From contig NZ_QICI01000034.1 in NCBI RefSeq assembly GCF_004119445.1, positions 88,070 through 152,069 on the forward strand: DNA of 64,000 nucleotides, written 5' to 3'. The translations under genes were made by a program, and so were the position numbers. This DNA comes from Chryseobacterium sp. CH21. Its GTDB lineage: Bacteria > Bacteroidota > Bacteroidia > Flavobacteriales > Weeksellaceae. Positions within the stretch are counted from its first letter, which is position 1, and each line of letters starts with the position of its first letter. Shown piece after piece: positions 1 through 8,796 of this stretch. The notes under the pieces were generated by a model. The model was not told the DNA's origin, searched no databases, and worked only from the letters and a program-made list of their open reading frames with translations.

Positions 1-2
1 CA

Positions 3-1150
3 CAGACTTTAAGTCCGCTTGTAGAAAAAATGATTGGAGAAACACCTGTCGAAAGTTTCGAAGCTGATGAATCTACCCAATATTTATCCGTTACCCGTCC
101 TGAAATTATATCTGAAAATGAAAAACTTCCTGTTGTAGTATGGATTCACGGAGGTTCCCATGAAATAGGCTGCGGCGATCTCGTCACTGCCGATCCTGCC
201 GAATGGGTGAAAGAACAGCATATTATCGTTGTTACTGTTTCATATCGTTTAGGATTATTTGGTTTTTTAGGGGGTGATGAAAAAAGACCTGCCAATCTTG
301 GATTGCTGGATATCATTGAAGCATTAAAGTGGATCAAAAACAACATTGCAGATCTGGGAGGTGATAAAAATAATATTACCCTTCTCGGGCAGTCTTCAGG
401 AGGTGATGCTATTGCTCATTTAATGATATCGGAAGGAGTGGAGGATTTGTTCCAGCGCTTGATTATCCAGAGTGCTCCTTTGGGATTACGTCATAAAAGG
501 CAGAAAATGTCTGCAGAATTTCTGAAAAAGACAGAAGTGCTGAAAGATGAAACCGATGTTTTAAAAATGATGGATGACTACAAAGAATTTGTGCCTTCCG
601 TAATAAAATATGGTTTGAAAGCAGCGATGCCTTTTGGAACTCAATACGGACATTTTCCTTTGTGTAAAGAAGAAGATTCTGTGGAAATGTGGAAAAAAAT
701 GCTCAGAAATTTGATGTGCTGATTGGTTTAAATAATGATGAAACGGCATTTTATCTTAAAACCTCAGAAGCTTTAAATAAATATTTCGGGAAAGGGTTGG
801 GTTTAAAAATCATGGATAAGACTGTTGAAAAAACAACCGCATTGATCTATGGAAATCCGGCAAGACAGTTTGCACAGAACCTTGCGGATGCCGGAGGAAT
901 TGTATATCTCTTCAGAATTCATTCAAAATTGAAAGAGAATCTTATCGGAGCACCCCATTGTATCGATCTTCCCTTAATTTTCGGAAATGAATCTGCCTGG
1001 GAATCTTCTGAACTGCTGAAAAATATTCCCTGGAGTCGTATTCATGAGAATGGTAAAAAGCTGAGAGCACTTTGGGCTGAATTTGCCCGCACCGGAAAAA
1101 TAGCTGATACCTCCGAAAGACCAGAAATCCTGGAACTCCGAAAAATGTAA
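3..1150 (+). CDS. Type B carboxylesterase/lipase, 5' end outside window, one frameshift
   Basis: An alpha/beta-hydrolase of the carboxylesterase type B family, which cleaves carboxylic esters. The frame is open from base 3, so the true start lies upstream of the window. Visible family marks are the oxyanion-hole HGG in VVVWIHGGSHEIG, the block VSYRLGLFGFL, and the nucleophile elbow GQSSGG, where the second residue after Gly is the catalytic Ser. The second half carries the GLNNDETAFYL block and a C-terminal region with PHCIDLPLIFGN, which supplies the catalytic His. The frame breaks in an A7 run at 693-699; one extra A joins both halves into about 382 residues with no gap in the family pattern. 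The break is more likely a base-calling error than a real pseudogene. The physiological substrate cannot be told. Confidence 0.85.
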
Positions 1151-1212
1151 CTATACATCAAACCTATAATTTCTCTAATCTTCACAAATATCCCAACTGA
1201 AGACGTAAACAT

Positions 1213-1267
1213 TCCCATCCTTGGAGGGGTGTCAAAAATTCTTTGAATTTTTGACGGGGTGGTTCGC
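1213..1267 (-). repeat. Dispersed palindromic repeat, copy 1
   Basis: About 55 bp that reappear, reverse-complemented, at 5589-5643. The core is a palindrome of the type CAAAAATTC..GAATTTTTG, flanked by CCACCCCGT on one side and ACCCCTCC on the other. It lies in the intergenic space after the carboxylesterase and before the small Cys peptide. It codes for nothing visible and may fold as a hairpin RNA or act as a terminator. Confidence 0.75.
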
Positions 1268-1394
1268 CATATTCCCAATATTTATCTTCAATAATGAAAA
1301 CTATATACTAAATCAAGTATTTGGTGTTGAATGTTTGGTCATAATTGTAATTTTTAATGTATATTTAATAACTAAACCATAAAAAATAACAATT

Positions 1395-1562
1395 ATGAAA
1401 ACGCACAAAGAAATCAAAGTAAAAAAATTAAACCGTCAGGAATTAAAAAGTTTAAAAGCCGGAGATTTAAATTGGGGTAAAGTGTGCTGTACTTCCAATG
1501 AAGATGGCCAATGCTGTGAATGGGCTATCGATGTTTGGAATTGTAGATATATTTATTGTTAA
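1395..1562 (+). CDS. Small Cys-rich peptide with bacteriocin-type leader
   Basis: A 55-residue ORF beginning MKTHKEIKVKKLNRQELKSL. The charged, amphipathic leader with an xLxRxELKSLKAG pattern resembles the leaders of Bacteroidetes natural-product precursors, which usually end in GG before the cut; here the end is KAGD, so the cleavage site is imperfect. The C-terminal part holds six cysteines (a CC pair, a second CC pair, and two single Cys) and is rich in Trp. No dedicated peptidase-ABC exporter or modifying enzyme lies next to it. I infer a secreted or modified small peptide; its function is unknown. The A-rich sequence before the ATG is typical for this phylum. Confidence 0.6.
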   Translation: MKTHKEIKVKKLNRQELKSLKAGDLNWGKVCCTSNEDGQCCEWAIDVWNCRYIYC

Positions 1563-1636
1563 ATATAGTGTTCAGATATGATACAAAGCATATATGATTA
1601 ATCATGTATGTTTTTTTATTTTTAATAAATTTAATC

Positions 1637-3142
1637 TTATTCAGGGATCCAAACACTTACGTTTCCTGCCGGAACAGGAAAATTTCCCCATCCGTTTTCA
1701 TCAATAATTACTTTCTCTTTGAACCGTTTCAACAGATCTTTGAATTTTTTACCAGCATACAATGTTCCCATTTCCATAGGCTTGTTGTAAGAATCTTTAT
1801 TGCTCAGAACTACGGCACATCCTGTATGTTCATCATCTCCCGTACGCACCCAGCCGAGACAATTGGCATCCTCAAAATAATCATGCTGATCACCGTAAGC
1901 ATGATCTTTCCTTGCTTTTAATAGCTCTTCAATACCATCTACTTTGGGCATAAATATTTCCTGATCATTGCCTTCTCTATCTTTATCCACATAATGAGCG
2001 CCATAAAGATCCGGATAAAATACACATGGATAACCGTCTTTTCTCAATAAAATAAGCGCATAGGCCATTGGTTTGAACCATGGTTCTACAGGAGCTTCAA
2101 GATCCTGTAAAGGTTGCGTATCATGATTGGCTACCAGGCTTACAGAATGCATGGGATCTGCCTGAGTAAGGGTTTCATCAAAAATTCTTCTGAGATCATA
2201 AGAACCGCCTTCTCTGGAAGCTGTATGGAAATTATTCTGTAACGAACTGTCAAAGAGACTCATGCATCCATCCGTTACCTCAATATATTTTTGAAGCAGA
2301 TGAAGATATCCCGGAGCCCAGTATTCTCCTACCGCAAAAATATTTTTTCCGGAATTGGAACGAAGCAGCGTAAGCCATTCTTTATAAAAATCAAAGGAAA
2401 TATGTTTTAAAGCATCCAATCTTACTCCGTCAAAATCTGTCTGATCAAAATACCATTTTGCCCAAGTGTTGAGTTCTTCCCGTACAAAAGGATTCCGATG
2501 TTCGATGTCATTATACATCAGATAATCATAGTTTCCTTTCTCATCATCAATCATTTCTTCCCAGTCATTTCCGTATTCTGACTGTATTTTATAAATGTGG
2601 GAATCCATCCCTTCAGCATAATCTACACCACTGAAACAGTTGAAATTCCATTCAAAATCCGAATATTTTTTTCCTCTTCCAGGAAAAGTAAATTTGGTAT
2701 AAGATTCTATTTCGATGACATCGGAAATTATTTTTTCCCTGTTTTCCTCATCTACTTTTACCACTTTGAATTTTTCCAGTTCATCACCTCCCGCTTTATG
2801 CCCCAGAACAATATCTACAATCACTTGGATATTTTGTTTCTTTAAGGCTTTAATCGCTTTGGTATAGTCATTTTTTGTACCGTATTTAGTGGGAAGAGTT
2901 CCTTTTTGATCAAATTCTCCAAGATCGTATAGATCATAGGCATCATAGCCAATAGAATAGCCACCATTTGTTCCTTTGTAGGCAGGTGGAAACCATACAG
3001 AAGTGATTCCAAGTTTTGCTAAATATCCGGCCTGTTTTTCGGCTTCTTTCCACAATTTTCCGTCGCCTTCAGAATACCAGTGGAAAAACTGGATCATGGT
3101 TGGGTTCATAGATTTGCTGATTTGGTTCATACAAGTTAGCAA
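1637..3142 (-). CDS. Alpha-amylase, GH13 family (cytoplasmic type)
   Basis: Hydrolyses internal alpha-1,4 bonds of starch, glycogen or maltodextrins. The 501-residue protein has no signal peptide, fitting the intracellular GH13_5 type. GH13 regions seen in order: the early QFFHWY strand; VDIVLGHKAGGDE (region I); GVRLDALKHI with the nucleophile Asp near residue 241; VGEYW with the acid/base Glu near 272; VANHDTQP with the third carboxylate near 338. Several Met codons cluster at the N-terminus; the start at MNQISKS or MNPTMIQFF is as likely as the longest one. It stands alone, transcribed towards the small Cys peptide gene. Confidence 0.92.
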   Translation of the reverse strand: MLTCMNQISKSMNPTMIQFFHWYSEGDGKLWKEAEKQAGYLAKLGITSVWFPPAYKGTNGGYSIGYDAYDLYDLGEFDQKGTLPTKYGTKNDYTKAIKALKKQNIQVIVDIVLGHKAGGDELEKFKVVKVDEENREKIISDVIEIESYTKFTFPGRGKKYSDFEWNFNCFSGVDYAEGMDSHIYKIQSEYGNDWEEMIDDEKGNYDYLMYNDIEHRNPFVREELNTWAKWYFDQTDFDGVRLDALKHISFDFYKEWLTLLRSNSGKNIFAVGEYWAPGYLHLLQKYIEVTDGCMSLFDSSLQNNFHTASREGGSYDLRRIFDETLTQADPMHSVSLVANHDTQPLQDLEAPVEPWFKPMAYALILLRKDGYPCVFYPDLYGAHYVDKDREGNDQEIFMPKVDGIEELLKARKDHAYGDQHDYFEDANCLGWVRTGDDEHTGCAVVLSNKDSYNKPMEMGTLYAGKKFKDLLKRFKEKVIIDENGWGNFPVPAGNVSVWIPE

Positions 3143-3153
3143 AAAAATCTGAC

Positions 3154-4256
3154 CTATTCGTTTTCGAATTCCTCAAACGGGATTTTTAGTTGAACGGAAA
3201 CCTGCTTTTTTTCTTCCGTATTCAGTTGAGAAAGAGACAATCCGAGCAGGCGGACTGCTTTATCAAAAGGGCGGAGTTCCCAAAGTTTTTTTCCGGTGTT
3301 ATAATACTGTTCGGGTGACGAGAAATAATCTTCCCTGGTTATACTTCTTGTGAAAAGAGAGAAATCTTTATATTTTATTTTTAAAGTTAAAGTTCTTCCG
3401 AGAATATTATTTTTCTGTAATCTTTGGTGAATTTCCTCAGCAAGGCTTTCTAGCTTTTCATTGATCTGCTGTTCATCCAGAAGATCCTCAAAAAAGTTCT
3501 TTCTACGGCCACACTTTTCTGAATCCGATGAGGTTTTACTTCTGATGTATGAATCCCACGTACCACATTGTAATAATGCTGGCCGGATTTTCCAAAAAGC
3601 CTTACAAGATCCTCAAGTGATCTCTTTTTTAAATCTTTTCCTTTATAAATCCCTAAACTAAACATTTTGTTAGCCGTAACTTTTCCCACACCATAAAATT
3701 TTTCCACGGGTAATTCTTCCAGAAAATGCTCCATTTTATCAGGATGAATGGTTTTCTGCCCATTCGGTTTATTAATATCGGAAGCTACTTTGGCTAAAAA
3801 TTTATTGACAGAAATTCCTGCTGAAGCCGTTAATCCTGTTTGTTCAAAAATTTTCTGACGGATTTCTTTAGCGATGAGATTGGCAGATTCCATTCCTTTT
3901 TTATTTTCAGTAACATCCAGATAGGCTTCATCGAGTGATAAAGGTTCTACCAGATCAGTATATTCATAGAAAATTTCCCGGATCTTTTTGGAGATTTCTT
4001 TATATCGGGCAAATCGGGGAGGAACAAAAATAAGATGTGGGCATTTTTCTTTGGCTGTTTTACTGGGCATTGCAGAGCGAACACCAAATTTTCTGGCTTC
4101 ATAACTTGCGGCTGCCACTACACCACGATGTTGCCCGCCTACGGCTATTGGCTTACCTTTCAACGTAGGATTATCATGCTGCTCCACAGAAGCATAGAAT
4201 GCATCCATGTCCACATGAATAATTTTACGAAGAGGCAAAGAAAAATCCATATACAA
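3154..4256 (-). CDS. dinB: DNA polymerase IV (Y family), one frameshift
   Basis: Error-prone translesion polymerase. The N-terminus shows the catalytic IIHVDMDAFYASVEQ block, the conserved SYEARKFGVRSAMPS finger region and the second catalytic carboxylates in SLDEAYLDVT. Helix-hairpin-helix and little-finger regions follow. The frame breaks at an A6 run (3490-3495); one extra base restores an uninterrupted 367-residue protein ending in FEEFENE, with the little finger (TLTLKIKYKDFSLFTRS) intact. The start may be the Met two codons in. It is separated from the amylase by only a few bases and is probably cotranscribed with it. Confidence 0.9.
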
Positions 4257-4280
4257 AGATATGGATTCCTTTATTTATAG

Positions 4281-4407
4281 AAGGAAGCTAGAAGCTGGAA
4301 GAGGGAAGTTAATAGGAAATTAAAGGACTGCTTACTAAATAATAAAAAATGAAGTAGTAATTAATAACGCGTTAATAACTTCCATCTCCCATCTTCCGGC
4401 TTCCTGC
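4281..4407. repeat. Purine-arm/pyrimidine-arm dispersed repeat, copy 1
   Basis: A G/A-rich left arm (4281-4310, GGAAGCTGGAAGAGGGAAG type) and a C/T-rich right arm (4379-4406, CTTCCATCTCCCATCTTCC type) that can pair across an AT-rich middle. A related element lies at 19883-20028. It occupies the gap between the GNAT gene and dinB. No coding content. Confidence 0.65.
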
Positions 4408-4410
4408 ATT

Positions 4411-4866
4411 TTAAGCCTTCATTCTCATAGTCAGAAGATGAGGTTCAAAACCTGCTTTTTCATACGCTTTTATGGCAGATTCATTTTGAGCGTAGACATC
4501 CAATCTTACCTCACTGATTCCTCTTGATTTTGACCAGGAAATAAGTTCATCGGTAATCATTTTATTAATTCCTTTTCCTCTGTGCTCCGGTTTTACATAC
4601 ATAAAACCGAGGTAGGCATATTCTTTAAACTGATAATAATCTTTTGCTGCTTTTTTGATCAGCGCATATCCAGATGCAATGATCTCGTTATTCTCTTCAG
4701 CAACAATAACGGTAGCTTCCGGAGATTGTATCAGGTATTTTAAATCATAATAATGTATCTCTCCTGCAATCAATGTACTATTGAAAGGTCTTTCGGCAGT
4801 AACAACTCCCTGCTCAAATTCTAATAGGATATCTAAATCCTCTTGTGTGGCTTCTCTTGTGATCAT
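4411..4866 (-). CDS. GNAT-family N-acetyltransferase
   Basis: A 151-residue single GNAT domain that transfers an acetyl group from acetyl-CoA to an unknown amine. The acetyl-CoA loop is seen in VKPEHRGKGINK (motif A, R-x-x-G-x-G form), followed by a helix and by VRLDVYAQNESAIKAYEKAGF, the usual motif B. No signal peptide or extra domain. Preceded by the terminator hairpin of the thioredoxin gene, so probably its own transcript. Confidence 0.85.
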   Translation of the reverse strand: MITREATQEDLDILLEFEQGVVTAERPFNSTLIAGEIHYYDLKYLIQSPEATVIVAEENNEIIASGYALIKKAAKDYYQFKEYAYLGFMYVKPEHRGKGINKMITDELISWSKSRGISEVRLDVYAQNESAIKAYEKAGFEPHLLTMRMKA

Positions 4867-4887
4867 GGTGTTATGGGTATAAAATTT

Positions 4888-4926
4888 TAAAACTCACTGA
4901 AAGTTTTGGTTTTCAATGAGTTTTTT
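4888..4926 (-). terminator. Rho-independent terminator after the TlpA-like gene
   Basis: Inverted repeat AAAACTCACTGAAA / TTTCAATGAGTTTT around a short loop, giving a stem and U-tract on the minus strand just downstream of the TlpA-like gene and before the GNAT start. Confidence 0.65.
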
Positions 4927-4950
4927 ATGTTCTTTCGGGTTAAATAATAA

Positions 4951-5466
4951 TTATTTTAAAAGCTTGTCTATGGTTTGCTGAAGTTCAGGATCTTCGGGAG
5001 ATATTGCGTAATATTTTGCAATAGAAGATTTTTGGTCAATCACCATATATCTTGGAATCCAGTTTAGATCTACATAATTATTGAAATCGTTTTTCCATCC
5101 TGTAGAAAACCAATAGTTTTCTTTGTGTTTCATATCAAATCTTTCAAGACTTTTTTCAAACCCTTCTTTTGAACGGTCCAATGACAGAAATACAAAATCT
5201 ATATTCTTGTTATTTTCTTCTAATTCCTTGGCTTTTGGAAGTGCATTTAAACAATCTCTACACCATCCGGCCCAGAAATCAATCACTAAAACTTTTCCTT
5301 TATGCTGAGCCAGAATCTGTTTGATGGTAATGGTTTTTCCATCTTCATCCTGCAGTTTCTGCTGTAAAGCTTCTTTTGAAAATCCTGTTTTAAGGACAGT
5401 AGGGACTTTTTGTGAATAGCTTATCCCAAAAATACCCATCATCAATAGTAATATCAACTTTCTCAT
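4951..5466 (-). CDS. TlpA-like thioredoxin-fold protein, exported
   Basis: Thiol:disulfide oxidoreductase family. From the Met chosen here the protein starts MRKLILLLMMGIFGISYSQ, a signal peptide, so it acts in the periplasm. A longer frame reaches 5499, but it would place charged residues before the signal. The catalytic CxxC is WCRDC within FWAGWCRDCLNALP, and the cis-Pro region is LNWIPRYMVID. About 171 residues, normal for a single TlpA/ResA-type domain. Partner and substrate are unknown. Confidence 0.85.
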   Translation of the reverse strand: MRKLILLLMMGIFGISYSQKVPTVLKTGFSKEALQQKLQDEDGKTITIKQILAQHKGKVLVIDFWAGWCRDCLNALPKAKELEENNKNIDFVFLSLDRSKEGFEKSLERFDMKHKENYWFSTGWKNDFNNYVDLNWIPRYMVIDQKSSIAKYYAISPEDPELQQTIDKLLK

Positions 5467-5588
5467 CTCGTACAATTTCATTTGTACAAATCTAAACAAT
5501 GAATGGCAATCTGAGATTGATTTCTTTGGAATTAGGAAAAATTTATAATATTGATGGATTCTATGAGGTAGGAGAGTGGGAACGGGTA

Positions 5589-5643
5589 AACCACCCCGTC
5601 AAAAATTCAAATAATTTTTGCCACCCCTCCAGGGGAGGGGAAT
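5589..5643 (+). repeat. Dispersed palindromic repeat, copy 2
   Basis: Second copy of the element at 1213-1267, in the opposite orientation. It lies between the divergent thioredoxin start and the 3' end of the nucleoside phosphorylase gene. It ends in a further short inverted repeat, CCCCTCC/GGAGGGG. Confidence 0.75.
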
Positions 5644-5675
5644 GTTACGGCTTCAATTGTAATATAGGGTTATAT

Positions 5676-6491
5676 TTATTGGTAGTTTTTAATCAAGCCT
5701 TTGACAACGGCAATTACATTAGGCATTGCTTTATTGGCTGCATTCAAAACTTCTTCATGAGAAACGGCAAAAGCCACATCCGGTCCGCCAAGATCTGTGA
5801 TCACGGAAATACAGAAAACATCCATTCCCATATGTCTGGCAACAATAACTTCGGGAACGGTGCTCATTCCTACCATATCACCGCCAATAGCTTTGATCAT
5901 TCCATATTCGGCCGGTGTTTCAAAAGTTGGTCCCTGAAGAGCAACGTAAACTCCCTGATGAATTTTGATATGTTGATCTGCAGCAGCCTGTTCTGCAATA
6001 GCAATCATTTTTTTGTTATAAGGCTCGCTCATATCCACAAATCGTGGTCCAAGCTCATCGATATTTTTTCCGCGTAAAGGATGCTCAGGCATCATGTTGA
6101 TATGATCTTTCAGAATGACAATATCTGCAACGCTGTAGGCTGGGTTTACACCACCACATGCATTGGAAAGAATAAGGTTTTGAATTCCCAGCAAATGAAA
6201 AACTCTTATGGGGAAAGTCACCGTTTCCATAGAATGTCCTTCATAATAATGGAAACGTCCGCTCATCATGAGTACTTTTTTCCCTTCCAGGATTCCATAA
6301 ATCAGTTTTCCGGTGTGTCCGGCCACTGTAGTTTGTGGAAAATGAGGAATGTCTTTGTACTCTAAAATATGGATCGGTTCTACTTCATGTTGTAATTTTC
6401 CCAGCCCGGATCCTAAAACGACTGCAAAATCAGGAGTTTCCTGAATAATATTTTTAATAAAATCTGCAGTCTCATTAATTTTTTCTAACAT
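5676..6491 (-). CDS. punA: Purine nucleoside phosphorylase
   Basis: Phosphorolyses inosine and guanosine to the base and ribose-1-phosphate (purine salvage, cytoplasm). The 271-residue length and motifs fit the trimeric PNP class: VVLGSGLG phosphate loop near residue 25, PHFPQTTVAGHTG, MSGRFHYYEGHS, LSNACGGVN, ALQGPTFETPAE and the C-terminal VITDLGGPD with the base-binding residue. The start overlaps the lpxK 3' end by 17 bp, so the two genes are cotranscribed. Long opposite-strand frames here are shadows. Confidence 0.95.
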   Translation of the reverse strand: MLEKINETADFIKNIIQETPDFAVVLGSGLGKLQHEVEPIHILEYKDIPHFPQTTVAGHTGKLIYGILEGKKVLMMSGRFHYYEGHSMETVTFPIRVFHLLGIQNLILSNACGGVNPAYSVADIVILKDHINMMPEHPLRGKNIDELGPRFVDMSEPYNKKMIAIAEQAAADQHIKIHQGVYVALQGPTFETPAEYGMIKAIGGDMVGMSTVPEVIVARHMGMDVFCISVITDLGGPDVAFAVSHEEVLNAANKAMPNVIAVVKGLIKNYQ

Positions 6492-7499
6492 AATCTAAGA
6501 TGATTTGGTTGAATTCTTCTTTCTTATCAATAAGTACATTGATAGGCCAGTAGTAAACAATTTCTCTAAGATAGTCAAAAGTTTTCAGACGTACATAGTC
6601 TTTCTCTGTGGTTAATATCAGTTTATATTCTCCCAGTTTTTTATACTCGGCAAGGATTTTTTTAATATCATCATCCGTGAAATTATGATGATCTCTGAAT
6701 TTTAAATGCTTTACTCTTTTTGAGAATTTGGCCAGATGTTCCAGAAGCGGTTTAGGATTGGCAATTCCGGTGATCAGTAAAATATCGTAATAATTCAGGT
6801 TGTTATCCGGAAGCATTTTATCCTTTCCGTAGACATTTTCGTCATAGCCGATGGATGAAAAGAATACTTTCTGTCCGTAAGAAGGTCTTATTCTTGAGAT
6901 ATAATATCTTTTGGTTTCCTCCGTAAGTTCATCAGGACATTTACTGACCATGATGATATTGGCTCTTTTATATCCCGCTCTTGATTCTCTCAGATCTCCG
7001 GCAGGAAGAAGGTAATCCTTGAAAAAGGATCATTAAAATCAGTCATCAGAATATTGAATCCTGCTTTGATGGCTCTGTGCTGCATGGCATCATCCAGTAC
7101 CAGAACTTCAAGATCCATATCATCAATCACTTTTTTAGCACCAGGAACACGTTCTTCGGAAACGGCAATTACGAAACGGTTTTTAAAACGTTCAAAAAGC
7201 TGCATCGCTTCATCGCCAACCATTTTGTAGTTGCTTTCGTAATTCGTTACTTCATAGCCTTTGGTAAGCCTTCCGTAACCACGTGAAAGTACTCCGGTTC
7301 TGTAATGTTTGGATAAGAACTGGGCAAGATACATCACCATGGGTGACTTGCCGCTTCCGCCCACAGAAAGGTTTCCGACATTGATTATCGGTGTCTTGAA
7401 TTTTGTCGACTTAAAAACTCCCAGATCATACATTGTGTTCCGGATACCCGTTACCAAATGATAACCGAGGGAAAAAGGATAAAGGTACCATCTTTTCAT
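6475..7499 (-). CDS. lpxK: Tetraacyldisaccharide 4'-kinase, one frameshift
   Basis: Phosphorylates lipid A precursor at the 4' position; inner-membrane-associated. The N-terminal MKRWYLYPFSLGYHLV anchor is followed by the P-loop GNLSVGGSGKSP near residue 45, then LSRGYGR and VLDDAMQHR, the classic LpxK blocks. The frame breaks in an A5 run at 7022-7026; a sixth A restores FNDPFFKDYLLPAGDLRES and joins a 341-residue full-length protein. LpxK is normally indispensable where lipid A is made, which argues for a base-calling error rather than a true mutation. Forms an operon with the phosphorylase gene. Confidence 0.93.
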
Positions 7500-7608
7500 A
7501 CGATTGCAAAAATAGGAATTTTCATAAGCATTTGGTGTAATATTCTCAAAGACTTTTCAACAAATATTTCGTTAAATTAAAGTATTTTTGTGGAGTTATT
7601 ATAATACA

Positions 7609-8338
7609 TTGAGATACTTTATTGAATTTTCTTACAACGGAAAGAATTATTTCGGCTATCAGATACAGCCGGATGCTATTTCTGTACAGGAAGAACTGGA
7701 AAAAGCGCTGTCTACCATTTGCGTGAAGAAATAAAAACTACAGGAGCAGGAAGAACGGATACCGGTGTTCATGCTAAAAAATATATGCCCATTTTGATAC
7801 GGAAAAAGAATTGGATGATCAGCTTGTACGAAGACTGAACAGTTTTCTTCCGCCTGATATTTCCATTAAAAGAATTTTCCCTGTAAAAGATGATTTTCAC
7901 GCCCGTTTTGATGCGACGTACAGAACTTACGAATATTATATCTCATTGGAAAAAAATCCGTTTACTCAGGAATCTGCATGGCAGCACTGGAAAAGAAGTT
8001 TGGATATCAATGCGATGAATGAAGCCTGTAAAATTCTTTTTGAATATGAAGATTTTACCAGTTTTGCGAAATTAAAAACCGATAACAAAACCAATATCTG
8101 CAAAATGTACAAAGCAGAGTGGGAACAAAATGGAACAGAACTGAAATTCACAGTTTCAGCCAACCGTTTTCTCAGAAATATGGTTCGTGCTATTGTCGGA
8201 ACGATGGTAGAAATTGGAACCGGAAAACTGAAGCCGGAAGATCTTCGTCAAGTGATTGAAGATAAAAACCGCAACGCTGCGGGAACTTCAGCACCGGGAC
8301 ATGGATTGTATCTTGTGGATGTAGGATATGAATTTTAA
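7609..8338 (+). CDS. truA: tRNA pseudouridine(38-40) synthase, two frameshifts, TTG start
   Basis: Converts uridines at tRNA positions 38-40 to pseudouridine. Translation from a TTG at 7609 gives RYFIEFSYNGKNYFGYQIQP, the canonical TruA start. The catalytic Asp sits in GAGRTDTGVHA, and the C-terminal RFLRNMVRAIVGT is intact. The frame breaks twice: a T3 run at 7718-7720 and an A6 run at 7776-7781 each need one base. With both repaired the product is 243 residues, the normal size. The TTG start is likely real, as no in-frame ATG lies near. Confidence 0.93.
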
Positions 8339-8796
8339 TGCTAAGAAATAAGCCGGAATCAATTCTTTATTGACGGTAAGAAAATCATTCGGTTACAAAC
8401 ATATTTACAAAAAACCTCTTGAGTTCTCGGGAGGTTTGTTGTAAGTAGGCAGGAGACTTCCGAAGGACTCTGAAATTTACAAGCAATTCCGTTTTAAACC
8501 AACGGAGGATCTTGGAAGTTTGTTTCACTATTGTTTTAAACCTCCGAAGCTGCCGGGTAGGTTTCATACAATGATGTTTTAATTATTACAATCCTATCTT
8601 TTTCATATTTAATAAGAGATAAATATGGATGAATGATCAAAAAATCAGGTTCTCAACAGGTTGATCCTATTCATTCTGTAAATAACAGGTATCTGAAATT
8701 TTCTATGACGATTTGCAAAAGTTGTAAAGGCAGTCCGGTTATAAAGTCTTATTTTTGCATAGAATTTTATTTTAATTCTTTCTTTCGATTCGTACA
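8339..8796. other. Intergenic stretch without a gene; degenerate inverted repeats
   Basis: No convincing gene. Bases 8405-8570 hold several imperfect AACCTC/GAGGTT inverted motifs, including ACCTCCGAAGCTGCCGGGT. Similar text recurs near 37450 and 44695. The last 150 bases are AT-rich and probably carry the promoter of the ABC exporter. Confidence 0.5.

Noticed and set aside
5499..6077. Plus-strand frame of 192 codons
   Set aside because: It runs opposite to the clear purine nucleoside phosphorylase and through a dispersed repeat; its protein has no family pattern.
8385..8567. Minus-strand 60-codon frame
   Set aside because: Made of repeat text with high Arg/Lys and no signal or family; judged non-coding.
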